From Paulinella micropora (lineage: Eukaryota; Cercozoa; Imbricatea; Euglyphida), in NCBI GenBank assembly GCA_009731375.1, contig BJOX01000145.1, positions 839,346 through 885,525 of the forward strand: a stretch of DNA of 46,180 bases, given 5' to 3'. The stretch's first letter is position 1. Every line of letters starts with the position of its first letter. This document shows, piece by piece, positions 24,422 to 35,870 of the stretch. A program made the position numbers and the translations under genes. The notes under the pieces were generated by a model. It saw only the letters and a list, made by a program, of their open reading frames with translations, searched no databases and had not been told where the DNA came from.

Positions 24422-25270
24422 ATGCCACGCGAAAAACCATTTTTTGCGTATTATAACGAAATTAGACGCGAACATAAGTATTTGTTGGATGGAGCAGACC
24501 AATTTTGGATTGATGACGTTAATGAAGGTATCAATAATCAAGCCCGCGAGAGGCTTAGAGCGGATAGATTGTTGGATGCTTCAACAAGAAGGGGGAATAC
24601 TATGGAGGATTTAAAAGATAAGATTAGTGCGTTGGACAATAAGCGAAGTATTTATGTAAATATGNNNNNNNNNNTATGCGAACATGAATTACGATGAACT
24701 GAAAGCACACCTTCAAGTTGACGGCGTTGATATGAAAGAATTTGAAAGAAAACATGGAACTGCCCCCATGAATGAACAAATGATTGAAATGCGAAAATTA
24801 GCAATGGCTACCGATAAATATGATATAGCGCACATAGAAGACAATATCCAGCAAATGAAGCGTGATATAGCACAATTGGCAAAACAAGAATATAAAGAAG
24901 AAGACTTAAAATGATTAACCGATAAGGGCTTAAAGTATATGAAAAACAAAGGCAAAGCGGACAAAACTCGCGTAATACGAAGAGAGGATAGAAAGCAAGC
25001 GGAGCAGGATTATAAAGAATGGAAAGAAAACCGAGAAGAGTGGGAAAGAAAACACCCAGATGATGCTTTAATAGAAGCACAGATAGGCGACGAACACAAG
25101 ATGCTTGTGCCACGAATAGGTAATGACCCCCGAAGTGTAGAAAGATTTGTTGATGCTATTATTAGAAGCATTCAAGAGATAATTATGAGTCCCAGACTTA
25201 ATAGATTACTTAACCTTGCTACAGGTGTTGGGCGATATGGTGTGAGAAGGATAGCGTGGGGGCAGATATT
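24422..25270 (+). pseudogene. viral hypothetical protein, gapped and interrupted
   Basis: Starts MPREKPFFAYYNEIRREHKY at 24422. A 10-N join at 24665-24674 probably hides a simple contig overlap, since VNM before the join and ANMNYDEL after it share the Asn-Met. The frame continues to TGA at 24912-24914 and stays open beyond it in the same frame to the long N gap. The protein is very charged and helical (Glu/Lys/Arg/Asp over 40 percent in parts), at least 280 residues. No family recognised. Its position between the GIY-YIG and ATPase genes suggests a virion or packaging accessory role. Confidence 0.55.
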
Positions 25271-26188
25271 NNNNNNNNNNNNNNNNNNNNNNNNNNNNNN
25301 NNNNNNNNNNNNNNNNNNNNNNNNNNNNNNNNNNNNNNNNNNNNNNNNNNNNNNNNNNNNNNNNNNNNNNNNNNNNNNNNNNNNNNNNNNNNNNNNNNNN
25401 NNNNNNNNNNNNNNNNNNNNNNNNNNNNNNNNNNNNNNNNNNNNNNNNNNNNNNNNNNNNNNNNNNNNNNNNNNNNNNNNNNNNNNNNNNNNNNNNNNNN
25501 NNNNNNNNNNNNNNNNNNNNNNNNNNNNNNNNNNNNNNNNNNNNNNNNNNNNNNNNNNNNNNNNNNNNNNNNNNNNNNNNNNNNNNNNNNNNNNNNNNNN
25601 NNNNNNNNNNNNNNNNNNNNNNNNNNNNNNNNNNNNNNNNNNNNNNNNNNNNNNNNNNNNNNNNNNNNNNNNNNNNNNNNNNNNNNNNNNNNNNNNNNNN
25701 NNNNNNNNNNNNNNNNNNNNNNNNNNNNNNNNNNNNNNNNNNNNNNNNNNNNNNNNNNNNNNNNNNNNNNNNNNNNNNNNNNNNNNNNNNNNNNNNNNNN
25801 NNNNNNNNNNNNNNNNNNNNNNNNNNNNNNNNNNNNNNNNNNNNNNNNNNNNNNNNNNNNNNNNNNNNNNNNNNNNNNNNNNNNNNNNNNNNNNNNNNNN
25901 NNNNNNNNNNNNNNNNNNNNNNNNNNNNNNNNNNNNNNNNNNNNNNNNNNNNNNNNNNNNNNNNNNNNNNNNNNNNNNNNNNNNNNNNNNNNNNNNNNNN
26001 NNNNNNNNNNNNNNNNNNNNNNNNNNNNNNNNNNNNNNNNNNNNNNNNNNNNNNNNNNNNNNNNNNNNNNNNNNNNNNNNNNNNNNNNNNNNNNNNNNNN
26101 NNNNNNNNNNNNNNNNNNNNNNNNNNNNNNNNNNNNNNNNNNNNNNNNNNNNNNNNNNNNNNNNNNNNNNNNNNNNNNNNNNNNNNNN
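25271..26188. other. assembly gap (918 N) inside the viral element
   Basis: Run of N between a viral gene and a fragment of the transposon. Scaffold order here is not reliable. Confidence 0.99.
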
Positions 26189-27203
26189 ACAAAACTTGGC
26201 TGCTAACTGCCTGATATCCTTCTTCAGCTTCGGAGTTGCCCACTCGACTGGTGGGAGCTTGTTAGGGAGAGCAGTTGCTGCAAACAGGTACCAGTTGCAT
26301 GTGTATACAAAAAATAAAGTGAGTACCTGGTGGCCTAACATAAAACTGGATAGGTGCGGCGCCATGCGCAGTTGGTTTGTCGTGCTCGCCATGCCAGAGC
26401 TCCTGGGAATCACCCCAAGTCTTACATTCACCCAGCGGCATGCCACCTGCTTCATCACTTGCTGCAAACTGCCAAGCAAGAGGACGGTTGTAGTGAGTGA
26501 TGTGTCTGTTAACACATGGGGCAAAAAACCTGTCCCAGTCGTAGTTCGTCTTCACAATTAACAAAACAAAAGACGATCGATCCTTTTTAAAAGCCTGCAA
26601 CGTCTTTAAAAGGGCTTGCGCGAGGTTAGTTGTTAAGAAAGTGGAATTGATTCCTCGCTTGATTGTCCTAAACTTCTGATCATCAGAAGAATAACCATAG
26701 CGCGGCACCAGCCTGTGGTACCGGGCACGAGTCCTCCACCCAACGTAAATGATATGGTTCAAAAAAGCTAAGACAGCAAAGCCAGTATTGTCCCCTGCAC
26801 CATCCCACTCCAGGTTCAGAAGCCAAGCCGCTTTACTCCTGTCTGAAAACAGCTCCCACCTCAAGACATGGTACAGCATGGTCAAGTTGCTGTTCATACC
26901 GTGAGCCACGCCAGGGCCGTAAGCAAAAATGAAAGTCTTACCGGCGGTGTACGCGCTCGTGACCCCTAAACAAATGCGAATCACGTACTTCCCTTTGAAG
27001 TCGTCTGAACGCCGGCGACAAGCAGGATACTGAATGGGAGGGGTCATGTCAGACGAAATGGTAGTAGACTTCACATCTCCTGGTGCGGCCTCCTTCCTCT
27101 TCATGCTCTCCACTCGACATGTTGAATGAATCTTGTGGTGCAGAGTGCTGCGACGCTTGTAATCGAGCACTGCCATCTCGTTATCGAACCCCCTATCCTT
27201 CTC
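26189..27203 (-). mobile_element. fragment of a second transposon copy (transposase exons 4-5)
   Basis: Corresponds to about 29978-30992 of the complete transposon with only a handful of substitutions (for example near 26700, 26708, 27056 and 27083). It spans the exon 4/5 border and keeps the 49-nt intron. It is bounded by N on both sides, so it may be a real second insertion or a misplaced contig. Confidence 0.85.
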
Positions 27204-27213
27204 NNNNNNNNNN

Positions 27214-27321
27214 GGTAGTCCTTACTCTCCTTATTTCTATAATTATGCTTCACCACCCCAACCCTTTGGTGCCGAATATGATAATTATAGATATAATCCA
27301 AACTATTTTCAAAATCCATAA
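27214..27321 (+). CDS. C-terminus of a Tyr/Pro/Asn-rich viral protein
   Basis: Open from the 10-N join to TAA at 27319-27321. The 35 residues are rich in Tyr, Pro, Asn and Phe (GSPYSPYFYNYASPPQPFG). This could be the end of the gene cut by the gap at 25271, or of another gene. It stops 11 bases before the ATPase start. Confidence 0.45.
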   Translation, partial: GSPYSPYFYNYASPPQPFGAEYDNYRYNPNYFQNP

Positions 27322-27560
27322 TATAGTGAAACATGCCTAAATCTATACGTAAAGGATAATAGCAAACAAGTTGCCACGAAAAACACTTTTAAAGCAGAAT
27401 CTGGAGAAAACCAATATAGAAAAAGCACACGAGGAATTTACCATTGACAGGCCAGTAATAACAGAGTTAGATAACAAAAAACCACCAAAATTTAAGAATG
27501 ACTTAGAAATACAACCAATTAAAACACAAAGAGATGGCATTGAATTGCTCNNNNNNNNNN

Positions 27561-27738
27561 TCAGCCTCTTTGACGCCCTCATAACCTTCCCTATCCCGTG
27601 TATACGCATCCACACTTTGAGACATACTTTGTCTCCCTGAAACCAATACTGCCACGTGCCGTTGGGGCGCAACATGAGAACGAGCATTGACTTAATTGAG
27701 CTCTTGAGCTCTTGCAGCGAGAGAAGACATGATTTCAC
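27561..27738 (-). mobile_element. transposase fragment misplaced between 10-N joins
   Basis: Similar to about 31369-31548 of the complete element (exon 4), with a 3-bp deletion and some substitutions. The flanking viral contigs overlap each other, so it does not belong here. Confidence 0.85.
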
Positions 27739-28136
27739 NNNNNNNNNNCATTGAATTGCTCCCTATTCAAAAAGGAATATTGCCAGCAATGGGGACTATG
27801 GTTATATGTGCAAGCACTGGCGGAGGTAAATCAGTTATGATTTGTAATCTACTCGCCAAAAAGAACATGTTGAAAGGTTGTTATGATAGAATAGTAGTCT
27901 TTTGCTTAAGTCCGTGCCCGATTTTGGAAGACACTCTCAAGTTAAAAAAGAAGACATAATCAAAGAAGATAGGCCTGAGTTAATGAGAGAAATATTAACC
28001 AAACAAAAAGAACTGATTAAAACTAAAGGGTTTAAGAAGGCACCAAAAATACTATTGTTGTTGGATGACATCGCACAGAGTAAAACTTTTCTCAAATCAG
28101 AAGTGCTTACTGAGTTGTTTTTCGCTTCAACACACG

Positions 28137-28140
28137 CTAA
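28137..28140. repeat. left target-site duplication CTAA
   Basis: CTAA lies just before the left inverted repeat and again at 38650-38653. Removing the element plus one copy restores a continuous ATPase frame (HAK followed by VSVWAATQ). Confidence 0.85.
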
Positions 28141-28660
28141 AACAACCAGTTCGGATAACTGGGGATGGCCCCTTTTTCCGAAATTTTCCTAGGGTATACT
28201 TAGTTTTTTCTACATGTCAGACCTGACTCTTCTAACTAATATTAGATTGTAATTTGTGTTTAAACCAATTGGAAACTAGTTTATTTATTAATAAAAACTA
28301 GTGTTGACACTCATAAAAGAATGTGAAAAAAAAGTCGTTCGGCCGGCTCGGCAACACATACCCGCCCACCCCGCAAAGTCAGTATGCCTGACCTGACTGT
28401 TGTAATTAATATTAGACTGACATAATGCGCCGTTAAATCAATTGGAAACACGTTTATTTATTAATAAAACTACCTGGTTGTGACTCAATGACACAAAAAA
28501 ATTCAGTGTGAGGCAACCCCCCACACACACACATACACACACCCCCACTCACGAGCGCTCCAACTCCCTACATTAATCTCAATCTTCCTCTTCTGAATCA
28601 TCTGCATCAGTATCATCTAGTCTCCTTCGCTTCTTCACTCGCTCACGCCTGACTCTTACT
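28141..28660 (+). repeat. left terminal inverted repeat (about 520 bp)
   Basis: Matches the reverse complement of the right end through GACTCTTACT at 28660, with about 95 percent identity by eye. It contains the last 27 codons of the transposase gene (28579-28660). Confidence 0.85.
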
Positions 28661-31600
28661 CTCTGATCATCACCATCGTCATCTTTGCCGCTTTCCTTGT
28701 CCTCTTCGTCCTCTTCTTCTTCTTCTCCTACTTTCCTTTCCTGCTCGTCTTCTTCTTTCTCTTCCTCAGTCTCAGTTTCACCTGATGAAGAAGATCTATA
28801 TTTGCACAGCTCACATAGTTCTTCCCTTGTGTTTTCCTCATTTCGCAATCCACAGCACTCGCATATCCACGGAATGAAGTCTTTCTCTTCATCTTCTTCT
28901 TCTTCTTCTTCTTCTTCTTCTTCTTCTTCTTCTTCTTCTTCTTCTTCTTCTTCTTCTTCTTCTTCTTCTTCTTCTTCTTCTTCTCTGTTCCTTCTTCTCC
29001 CTCTTCTCCTCCCTCCTCCACCACCCTGACCTCCAGCACGAGCACGGACACGACGAACACGAGCACGAGCACCACCAGGAGCACGACCTCGAGCACGACC
29101 ACGAGCACCACGCGCTCTCTTGCTATCGTTGCGTTGTTCTGCTGCGTTGCGAAGCGGAATGTCGCTGTCGCTGCTGCTCTGATCCACTACTTCATCACCT
29201 GCACGCCCACGCTCACGACCACGAGCACGACCACGACCACGACCACGACCACGTCCACGAGCACGCCGGGGAGCACGACCACGAGCAGCACTACGACCAC
29301 CACGCGCTTGCTTGCGATCATGTTGTTGTCCCGCTGCGTTGAGAAGTGGGCTGTCGCTGGAAGACTCTGACAACTCACACTCACACGCTTGATAGTGATC
29401 CCACACAGCCTTTACCACATCCTTCTTCTTCAACTCCTTCCTCTTGCCCTCCGGAGTCAGATACGTGCTACTAAGCCCGTGCTCTCTCATCCACCCCACA
29501 AATGCGACTTTGTTGATCCTCAACGCCGCCAGCCCCTTCTCGTCCTGCACAGTGCCACTTCGCAGAATCTCCGCGACCGCCTTCCATGGTTGCCTGATGA
29601 CGGCTGGGTTGAAGGCCAAATCCTGTTCCAACTGCTCCTGCGCCGACAATGCCCTTGCCCCCGGCCAGCCTGGATTCGGTAGAGCCTGCTTGTTGTCAAA
29701 AAATGTGCGCGGCAAACCCAAACGCTCCTCTTCAGTGAGGTGAGTCAGAGCGCGAATGAACTGCTCCCTATCCTGAGGAACGGCCCAAGGGTTTGGTGGG
29801 AACTCATCTAACACTCGGACCTCCACCTTCCACTCGTCTCCGTTCATATCCACGCACGAAATATGGGCAGGCCTACCAGGAAGACCTCCCTTACCATACT
29901 CCCCATCGTACTCGAGACCAGACAGAGAATCTGGGTGTGTCAGCATGTTTTCGATTTGCTCCCTTTCCTGTGGCCCACAAAACTTGGCTGCTAACTGCCT
30001 GATATCCTTCTTCAGCTTCGGAGTTGCCCACTCGACTGGTGGGAGCTTGTTAGGGAGAGCAGTTGCTGCAAACAGGTACCAGTTGCATGTGTATACAAAA
30101 AATAAAGTGAGTACCTGGTGGCCTAACATAAAACTGGATAGGTGCGGCGCCATGCGCAGTTGGTTTGTCGTGCTCGCCATGCCAGAGCTCCTGGGAATCA
30201 CCCCAAGTCTTACATTCACCCAGCGGCATGCCACCTGCTTCATCACTTGCTGCAAACTGCCAAGCAAGAGGACGGTTGTAGTGAGTGATGTGTCTGTTAA
30301 CACATGGGGCAAAAAACCTGTCCCAGTCGTAGTTCGTCTTCACAATTAACAAAACAAAAGACGATCGATCCTTTTTAAAAGCCTGCAACGTCTTTAAAAG
30401 GGCTTGCGCGAGGTTAGTTGTTAAGAAAGTGGAATTGATTCCTCGCTTGATTGTCCTAAACTTCTGATCATCAGAAGAATAACCATGGCGCGGTACCAGC
30501 CTGTGGTACCGGGCACGAGTCCTCCACCCAACGTAAATGATATGGTTCAAAAAAGCTAAGACAGCAAAGCCAGTATTGTCCCCTGCACCATCCCACTCCA
30601 GGTTCAGAAGCCAAGCCGCTTTACTCCTGTCTGAAAACAGCTCCCACCTCAAGACATGGTACAGCATGGTCAAGTTGCTGTTCATACCGTGAGCCACGCC
30701 AGGGCCGTAAGCAAAAATGAAAGTCTTACCGGCGGTGTACGCGCTCGTGACCCCTAAACAAATGCGAATCACGTACTTCCCTTTGAAGTCGTCTGAACGC
30801 CGGCGACAAGCAGGATACTGAATGGGAGGGGTCATGTCAGACGAGATGGTAGTAGACTTCACATCTCCAGGTGCGGCCTCCTTCCTCTTCATGCTCTCCA
30901 CTCGACATGTTGAATGAATCTTGTGGTGCAGAGTGCTGCGACGCTTGTAATCGAGCACTGCCATCTCGTTATCGAACCCCCTATCCTTCTCCTTCTCCAG
31001 CCTCCTGCACTCCGCGGCCAACTCAGTACAAATATGATCTTTGGCAAAATCTTTGTTCCGGATAGGCTTCACATTCCGGAACTCCTCCCGCCAGACCTTC
31101 GCGACCAGGCTTGGGTCGGGAGGATTGTTTGGTTTCAGCTTGCACGGCATCAAGTTTATGAGCTCCAAGCACTTACTCTCCCACTTGTCACGAACAAACT
31201 GGTAGACTGAACTCTTTTCGGTTATGTCCTGCAGCTTCCATACACCATCTGAGTTGTCACTTGACTTGAGATCAAACAACCATTTCTTACACAAGAGCAT
31301 ACCAATTACGTCCTTAGTGAGAGGCTTTGCTGGCGACGACTTGATGGCAATGTTCTTACCTTCCATAACCAGCCTCTTTGATGCCTTCATAACCTTCTTC
31401 CCTATCCCGTGTATACGCATCCACATTTTGAGACATACTTTGTCTCCCTGAAACCAATACTGCCACGTGCCGTTGGGGCGCAACATGAGAACGAGCATTG
31501 ACTTAATTGAGCTCTTGAGCTCTTGCAGCGAGAGAAGACATGATTTCACTCTCTGCTGTATGACATCTCGAGCATCAACCCATAGAAAGCACTTCCACTC

Positions 31601-33068
31601 CTTACAACAGAGTGACCGTACCTCATGTTCAAGCTCCGCATAAGTCATGCCCAACCAAAACTCTATTGTCTTCGGCCGCTGCCTTTTCGGCTCCGCCCTC
31701 TTCCGCTTCGCCATTTTGTAGGGCCTGCTTGTGTGGCGACTCCGAACATCTACTGGCGGTTCCAACCCGAGTGAGACATACAACAGTGCTGAGCTCGCCT
31801 TGATAGCATCCCAGTCCACCGTCCTACACTCCGAACCACACTCTTCCAGATCAGGTAGGTGAAGATCGTCGTATCCACTGCAGCCTGTAGTCTCGATCCC
31901 TTCTGAATCCGGCCGCTGCATATATTCAAGCACAATGCTTAAAACACAGTGTTAAATTATAATACCTTTACTGGTGAGCCTGTGGGTACGACCACATCAG
32001 CCTTCTCGGGTGAGTCTGGGCACGCGGGTAGGTCTTGCACGTAACCTTCATCCATGAAGGATACAGAAGCATCCCCAACAGCAGTTCCCCCATCAGTCGA
32101 CTCTGCAAGCGGCTGCAAAGCCAATTGGCTTGCAGCCTACTACCAGAGACAAAAACATAACTGGATTAACAAATTGTGATCTGAACTCAACAAACATACC
32201 TGCAAATCAGGCATGGGCAGTTCTGCCTTGGACAGCTATCAAGAAAACATCACGTTTACATACTAGCCAGAGAAGACAGAAGTAATTTGACCTTCAGACC
32301 ATCCGTGCCGGTACCGGTGCTGGTGTCGGGCCTGGCGCTGTCCTTAGCAGTCTTGGCAAAAGACCCCAACAAGTCTGTCAGGCTGTCGGCTGTCAAGGGT
32401 GGGTCCTGGGCTGTGGTCGGTGCTTGGCTGCCTGCTTGCTCACGGCAAAACGACGCAAAAAGAGATGCCTTCGCATCTTCTCCCATGGACTCACTCCTCT
32501 GCATGGGTGGATGCTCCTCTTCTGGGACCACGAAGAAAATCTGTGACTCACCGGTTCGGCACTGCATCCACACAGGAATTCTCCTCCTGCTCCTTGCAGC
32601 TGCTTGCATCCAGCGAGGGTGGACGTGGCTAGCTCCAAGCACGCGTTCGTTTGTCCCGTCATCAGTGGTACCGGTATTGCCAAAGCGATAGTCAAGTAGA
32701 ATTTCTTCCCCAGGCAGTACATCGCGAGACAGAACGGCGACATGTTGACTATGCTTCTGCAAAACGCAATTAGGCTTTCCCTCAGCGTCTGGATGGAACC
32801 CCGAATTCAGTAAATGCATTGCATTTCTGCTGCACTCACTGATTGACTGTATGGGCTGCATCCCAACCATGTATCTATTGGCTAGCAGCATGCGATAATG
32901 AGTAACACACACTGTATCCTTCATCTCACTCTCGAGCCTGCTTCCCGGTAGTAAAGTCCCGAGCCGATAGCCTTTCGACAGAAAGCAGGTGGCAAATACG
33001 CCACAGCCTAAGCCTCCACTGCCATCGTTGAACCAGCGGATCTCCAACGGTGCCCTCCGTGCCGTCAT
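28579..33068 (-). CDS. SET domain - transposase - RanBP2 Zn-finger fusion protein
   Basis: The five-exon model is 33068-32292, 32235-32200, 32136-31966, 31915-30115 and 30065-28579. All borders are GT-AG with matching phases, giving 1423 residues. Residues 1-130 resemble a SET methyltransferase: GLGCGVFAT, a degenerate NHS-type motif (LLNSG...KPNC) and GEEILLDY. Residues 640-900 resemble the DUF7869 transposase core, with candidate acidic catalytic residues in SSDMTPP (D688), EWDGAGDNTG (D770/D774) and HGYSSDDQKF (D809/D810). Then come Arg/Gly repeats, a run of over 30 glutamates, and WICECCGLRNEENTREELC, a RanBP2-type zinc finger. The likely role is cutting and joining element ends, with a possible chromatin-modifying head. 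The true start may lie upstream, because an AG acceptor-like site (TTTATTAG) precedes the ATG. Methyltransferase activity is not shown. Confidence 0.75.
28885..28983. repeat. GAA/TTC run encoding polyglutamate
   Basis: About 32 consecutive glutamate codons in exon 5 of the transposase. The partial copy at 45582-45635 has only about 20, so the tract varies between copies. Confidence 0.9.
30066..30114 (-). other. 49-nt intron in the transposase gene
   Basis: GTACTCAC at the donor and TTTGCAG at the acceptor. Splicing joins ...YVRPPA to TALPNKLPPVEW in frame. The unspliced frame stops 16 codons into the intron region. Confidence 0.75.
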
Positions 33069-33088
33069 GGCAGCGGGAGCTCCTAATA

Positions 33089-33089
<1 letters not shown>

Positions 33090-33176
<87 letters not shown>

Positions 33177-33242
33177 CTATATAGATAAATAGATAGATAG
33201 ATAGATGGATAGATAGATAGATAGATAGATAGATAGACAGAC

Positions 33243-33324
<82 letters not shown>

Positions 33325-33342
33325 GATAGATAAGATAGATAG
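33090..33342. repeat. (GATA)n microsatellite upstream of the SET exon
   Basis: About 250 bp of GATA with minor variants, directly upstream of the SET exon and entering an N gap. It may be an intron or the gene's 5' flank. Confidence 0.95.
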
Positions 33343-34002
33343 NNNNNNNNNNNNNNNNNNNNNNNNNNNNNNNNNNNNNNNNNNNNNNNNNNNNNNNNNN
33401 NNNNNNNNNNNNNNNNNNNNNNNNNNNNNNNNNNNNNNNNNNNNNNNNNNNNNNNNNNNNNNNNNNNNNNNNNNNNNNNNNNNNNNNNNNNNNNNNNNNN
33501 NNNNNNNNNNNNNNNNNNNNNNNNNNNNNNNNNNNNNNNNNNNNNNNNNNNNNNNNNNNNNNNNNNNNNNNNNNNNNNNNNNNNNNNNNNNNNNNNNNNN
33601 NNNNNNNNNNNNNNNNNNNNNNNNNNNNNNNNNNNNNNNNNNNNNNNNNNNNNNNNNNNNNNNNNNNNNNNNNNNNNNNNNNNNNNNNNNNNNNNNNNNN
33701 NNNNNNNNNNNNNNNNNNNNNNNNNNNNNNNNNNNNNNNNNNNNNNNNNNNNNNNNNNNNNNNNNNNNNNNNNNNNNNNNNNNNNNNNNNNNNNNNNNNN
33801 NNNNNNNNNNNNNNNNNNNNNNNNNNNNNNNNNNNNNNNNNNNNNNNNNNNNNNNNNNNNNNNNNNNNNNNNNNNNNNNNNNNNNNNNNNNNNNNNNNNN
33901 NNNNNNNNNNNNNNNNNNNNNNNNNNNNNNNNNNNNNNNNNNNNNNNNNNNNNNNNNNNNNNNNNNNNNNNNNNNNNNNNNNNNNNNNNNNNNNNNNNNN
34001 NN
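33343..34002. other. assembly gap (660 N) in the transposon
   Basis: Run of N between the GATA array and the palindromic hub. Confidence 0.99.
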
Positions 34003-34680
34003 AAAACTTGTTTCTCCTATCACCCACATGCTACAGAAAAGGACAGACCACTTTGCTTCACTACAAACAAAGCACTTACAACATAACATAGGAAATGTGA
34101 GCTTTTTGCCAAAAAAGTTGTTTGTCAAAAATTCGTTCCTAAATTATGAAGAAACTACTTGCTCTTTCACGCTGCAATAAAGCGGCGACTCTAAGTTAGG
34201 GCCTAACTTAGAGTCGCCGCTTTATTGCAGCGTGAAAGAGCAAGTAGTTGCTTCATAATTTAGAAGCCTAACTTAGAGTCGCCGCTTTATTGCAGCGTGA
34301 AAGAGCAAGTAGTTGCTTCATAATTTAGGAACGAATTTTTGGGTACAGAGAAAAAATGCGATCAGTTTCTCCTAAATTTCTTAGCAAGTAACTGCTTTCC
34401 AGCAAAAAAAACTTGTTTCTCCTATACATGCTACAGAAAAGGACAGATCACTTTGCTTCACTACAAACAAAGCACTTACAATATAACATAGGAAATGTGA
34501 GTTTTCTGACCCTTTTTCCAGAAAAAAATTCGTTCCTAAATTATGAAGCAACTACTTGCTCTTTCACGCTGCAATAAAGCGGCGACTCTAAGTTAGGCCC
34601 TAACTTAGAGTCGCCGATTTATTGCAGCGTGAAAGAGCAAGTAGTTGCTTCATAATTTAGGAACGAACTTTTGACAAACT
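34003..34680. repeat. palindromic hub between the two transposon genes
   Basis: A 62-bp arm (from CTAACTTAGAGTCGCCGC to CTTCATAATTTAG) occurs five times: as a hairpin at about 34137-34264, a third direct copy at 34266-34328, and a second hairpin at 34533-34666. The units are also embedded in a tandem duplication (34003-34136 matches 34402-34531). Outer edges add TTCGTTCC/GGAACGAA and TTGTCAAAA/TTTTGACAA pairs. It sits between divergent genes, so it may be a two-way promoter, a transposase-binding array or nested foldback MITEs. Confidence 0.85.
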
Positions 34681-34773
34681 TGCCATGATTTTCAGCACCC
34701 GCCACTTCAAATTTTCAGCTACTGGCTTTTTTCCACTTTTGAAGTCCGACAATCGCACACCGACCTTCGCGCT

Positions 34774-35228
34774 ATGTCTGACCTAGTAGCGGAGACATTG
34801 CAGGGCATTGCTAGAAATCGATTGGGGGAGCTGTTCCTGTTTTGTAATAACAATCCTGAGAAGCAACCGTTTGAGAAAGTGACGATTCCTCCAGAACTCC
34901 GAAGAAAGTATGACGGGCTTTCAAAGCGGGAGATTGAGGAAGTTTGTCCGCAGACAAAACATCAGTGGAATCAGAACAGCAGATACAGGGGAGCAGCCAA
35001 GGCATGAGATGATGGGCTAGGCAGTGAGAAAGAAGTGACAAGAGTGATAATCAAAAGAAAAAAAATCAGACAGTCTTTTTGCTTTCGGAGGAGGAGACGA
35101 AGAAGAAGAAGAAGAAGGAGGGGAAGACGAAGAAGAAGAGGAAGACTGATAAAACAGAAGAAGGAGAAGGAGAAGAAGAAGAAGAAGAAGAAGAAGAAGA
35201 AGAAGAAGAAGAAGAAGAAGAAGAAGAA

Positions 35229-35304
<76 letters not shown>

Positions 35305-35678
35305 GAGAAGGAGAAGGAGAAGAAAAAGAAGAAGGAGAAGAAGAAGGAGGAGGATGGAAGGGAAAGAAGAAGAAGAAGGAGAAGGAGAAGAAGAGGGAGA
35401 CGAAGAAGAAGGAGAAGGAGAAGAAGAAGGAGACAAAGAAGAAGACGAAGACTGATGAAACAGAAGAAAAAGAAGGAGAAGAAGAAGAAGAAGAAGGAGC
35501 AGAAGGGAAGGGAAAGAACAGAGAGAGATCGACGAAGAAAAAGAAAACCAAGAACCGACCAGAGAAGACAACAACAACAACAACAACAACAACAACGACA
35601 ACGACAACAACAACAGCAACAGCAACAACAACAACAACAACGACGACGACGACAACAACAACAACAACAACGACAACG

Positions 35679-35709
<31 letters not shown>

Positions 35710-35836
35710 CGACAACGACGACGACGACGACAACAACCACAACAACAACAACAACAACAACGACGACGACGACGACGACGACAACAACAACAACAACAAC
35801 AACGACGACGACAACGACGACGACGACGACGAAGAC

Positions 35837-35870
<34 letters not shown>

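Larger units (their letters stand above)
27333..28140 (+). pseudogene. FtsK/HerA-type packaging ATPase, N-terminal part
   Basis: ATG 27333 opens with a short stretch and a frame change near 27350. The frame then runs through a 10-N break. ICASTGGGKSVMICNLL is the Walker A motif and PKILLLLDDIA the Walker B. A frame change lies in the A run near 27950. A 178-bp transposase fragment (27561-27738) sits between two 10-N runs inside it, and the viral sequence on each side overlaps by CATTGAATTGCTC, so that fragment is an assembly insertion. The gene is cut after ...ASTHAK by the transposon at 28141 and resumes at 38654. These ATPases pump DNA into capsids in PLVs, virophages and polintons. Confidence 0.85.

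Noticed and set aside
28685-29370. Ser-rich and Thr-rich plus-strand frames opposite the transposase
   Set aside because: They mirror the polyglutamate and Arg/Gly codons of the real minus-strand exon.
34005-34128. 5' exon of the SET-transposase gene upstream of the N gap
   Set aside because: The minus-strand frame here lies in the duplicated hub and has no donor site that can be checked across the gap.
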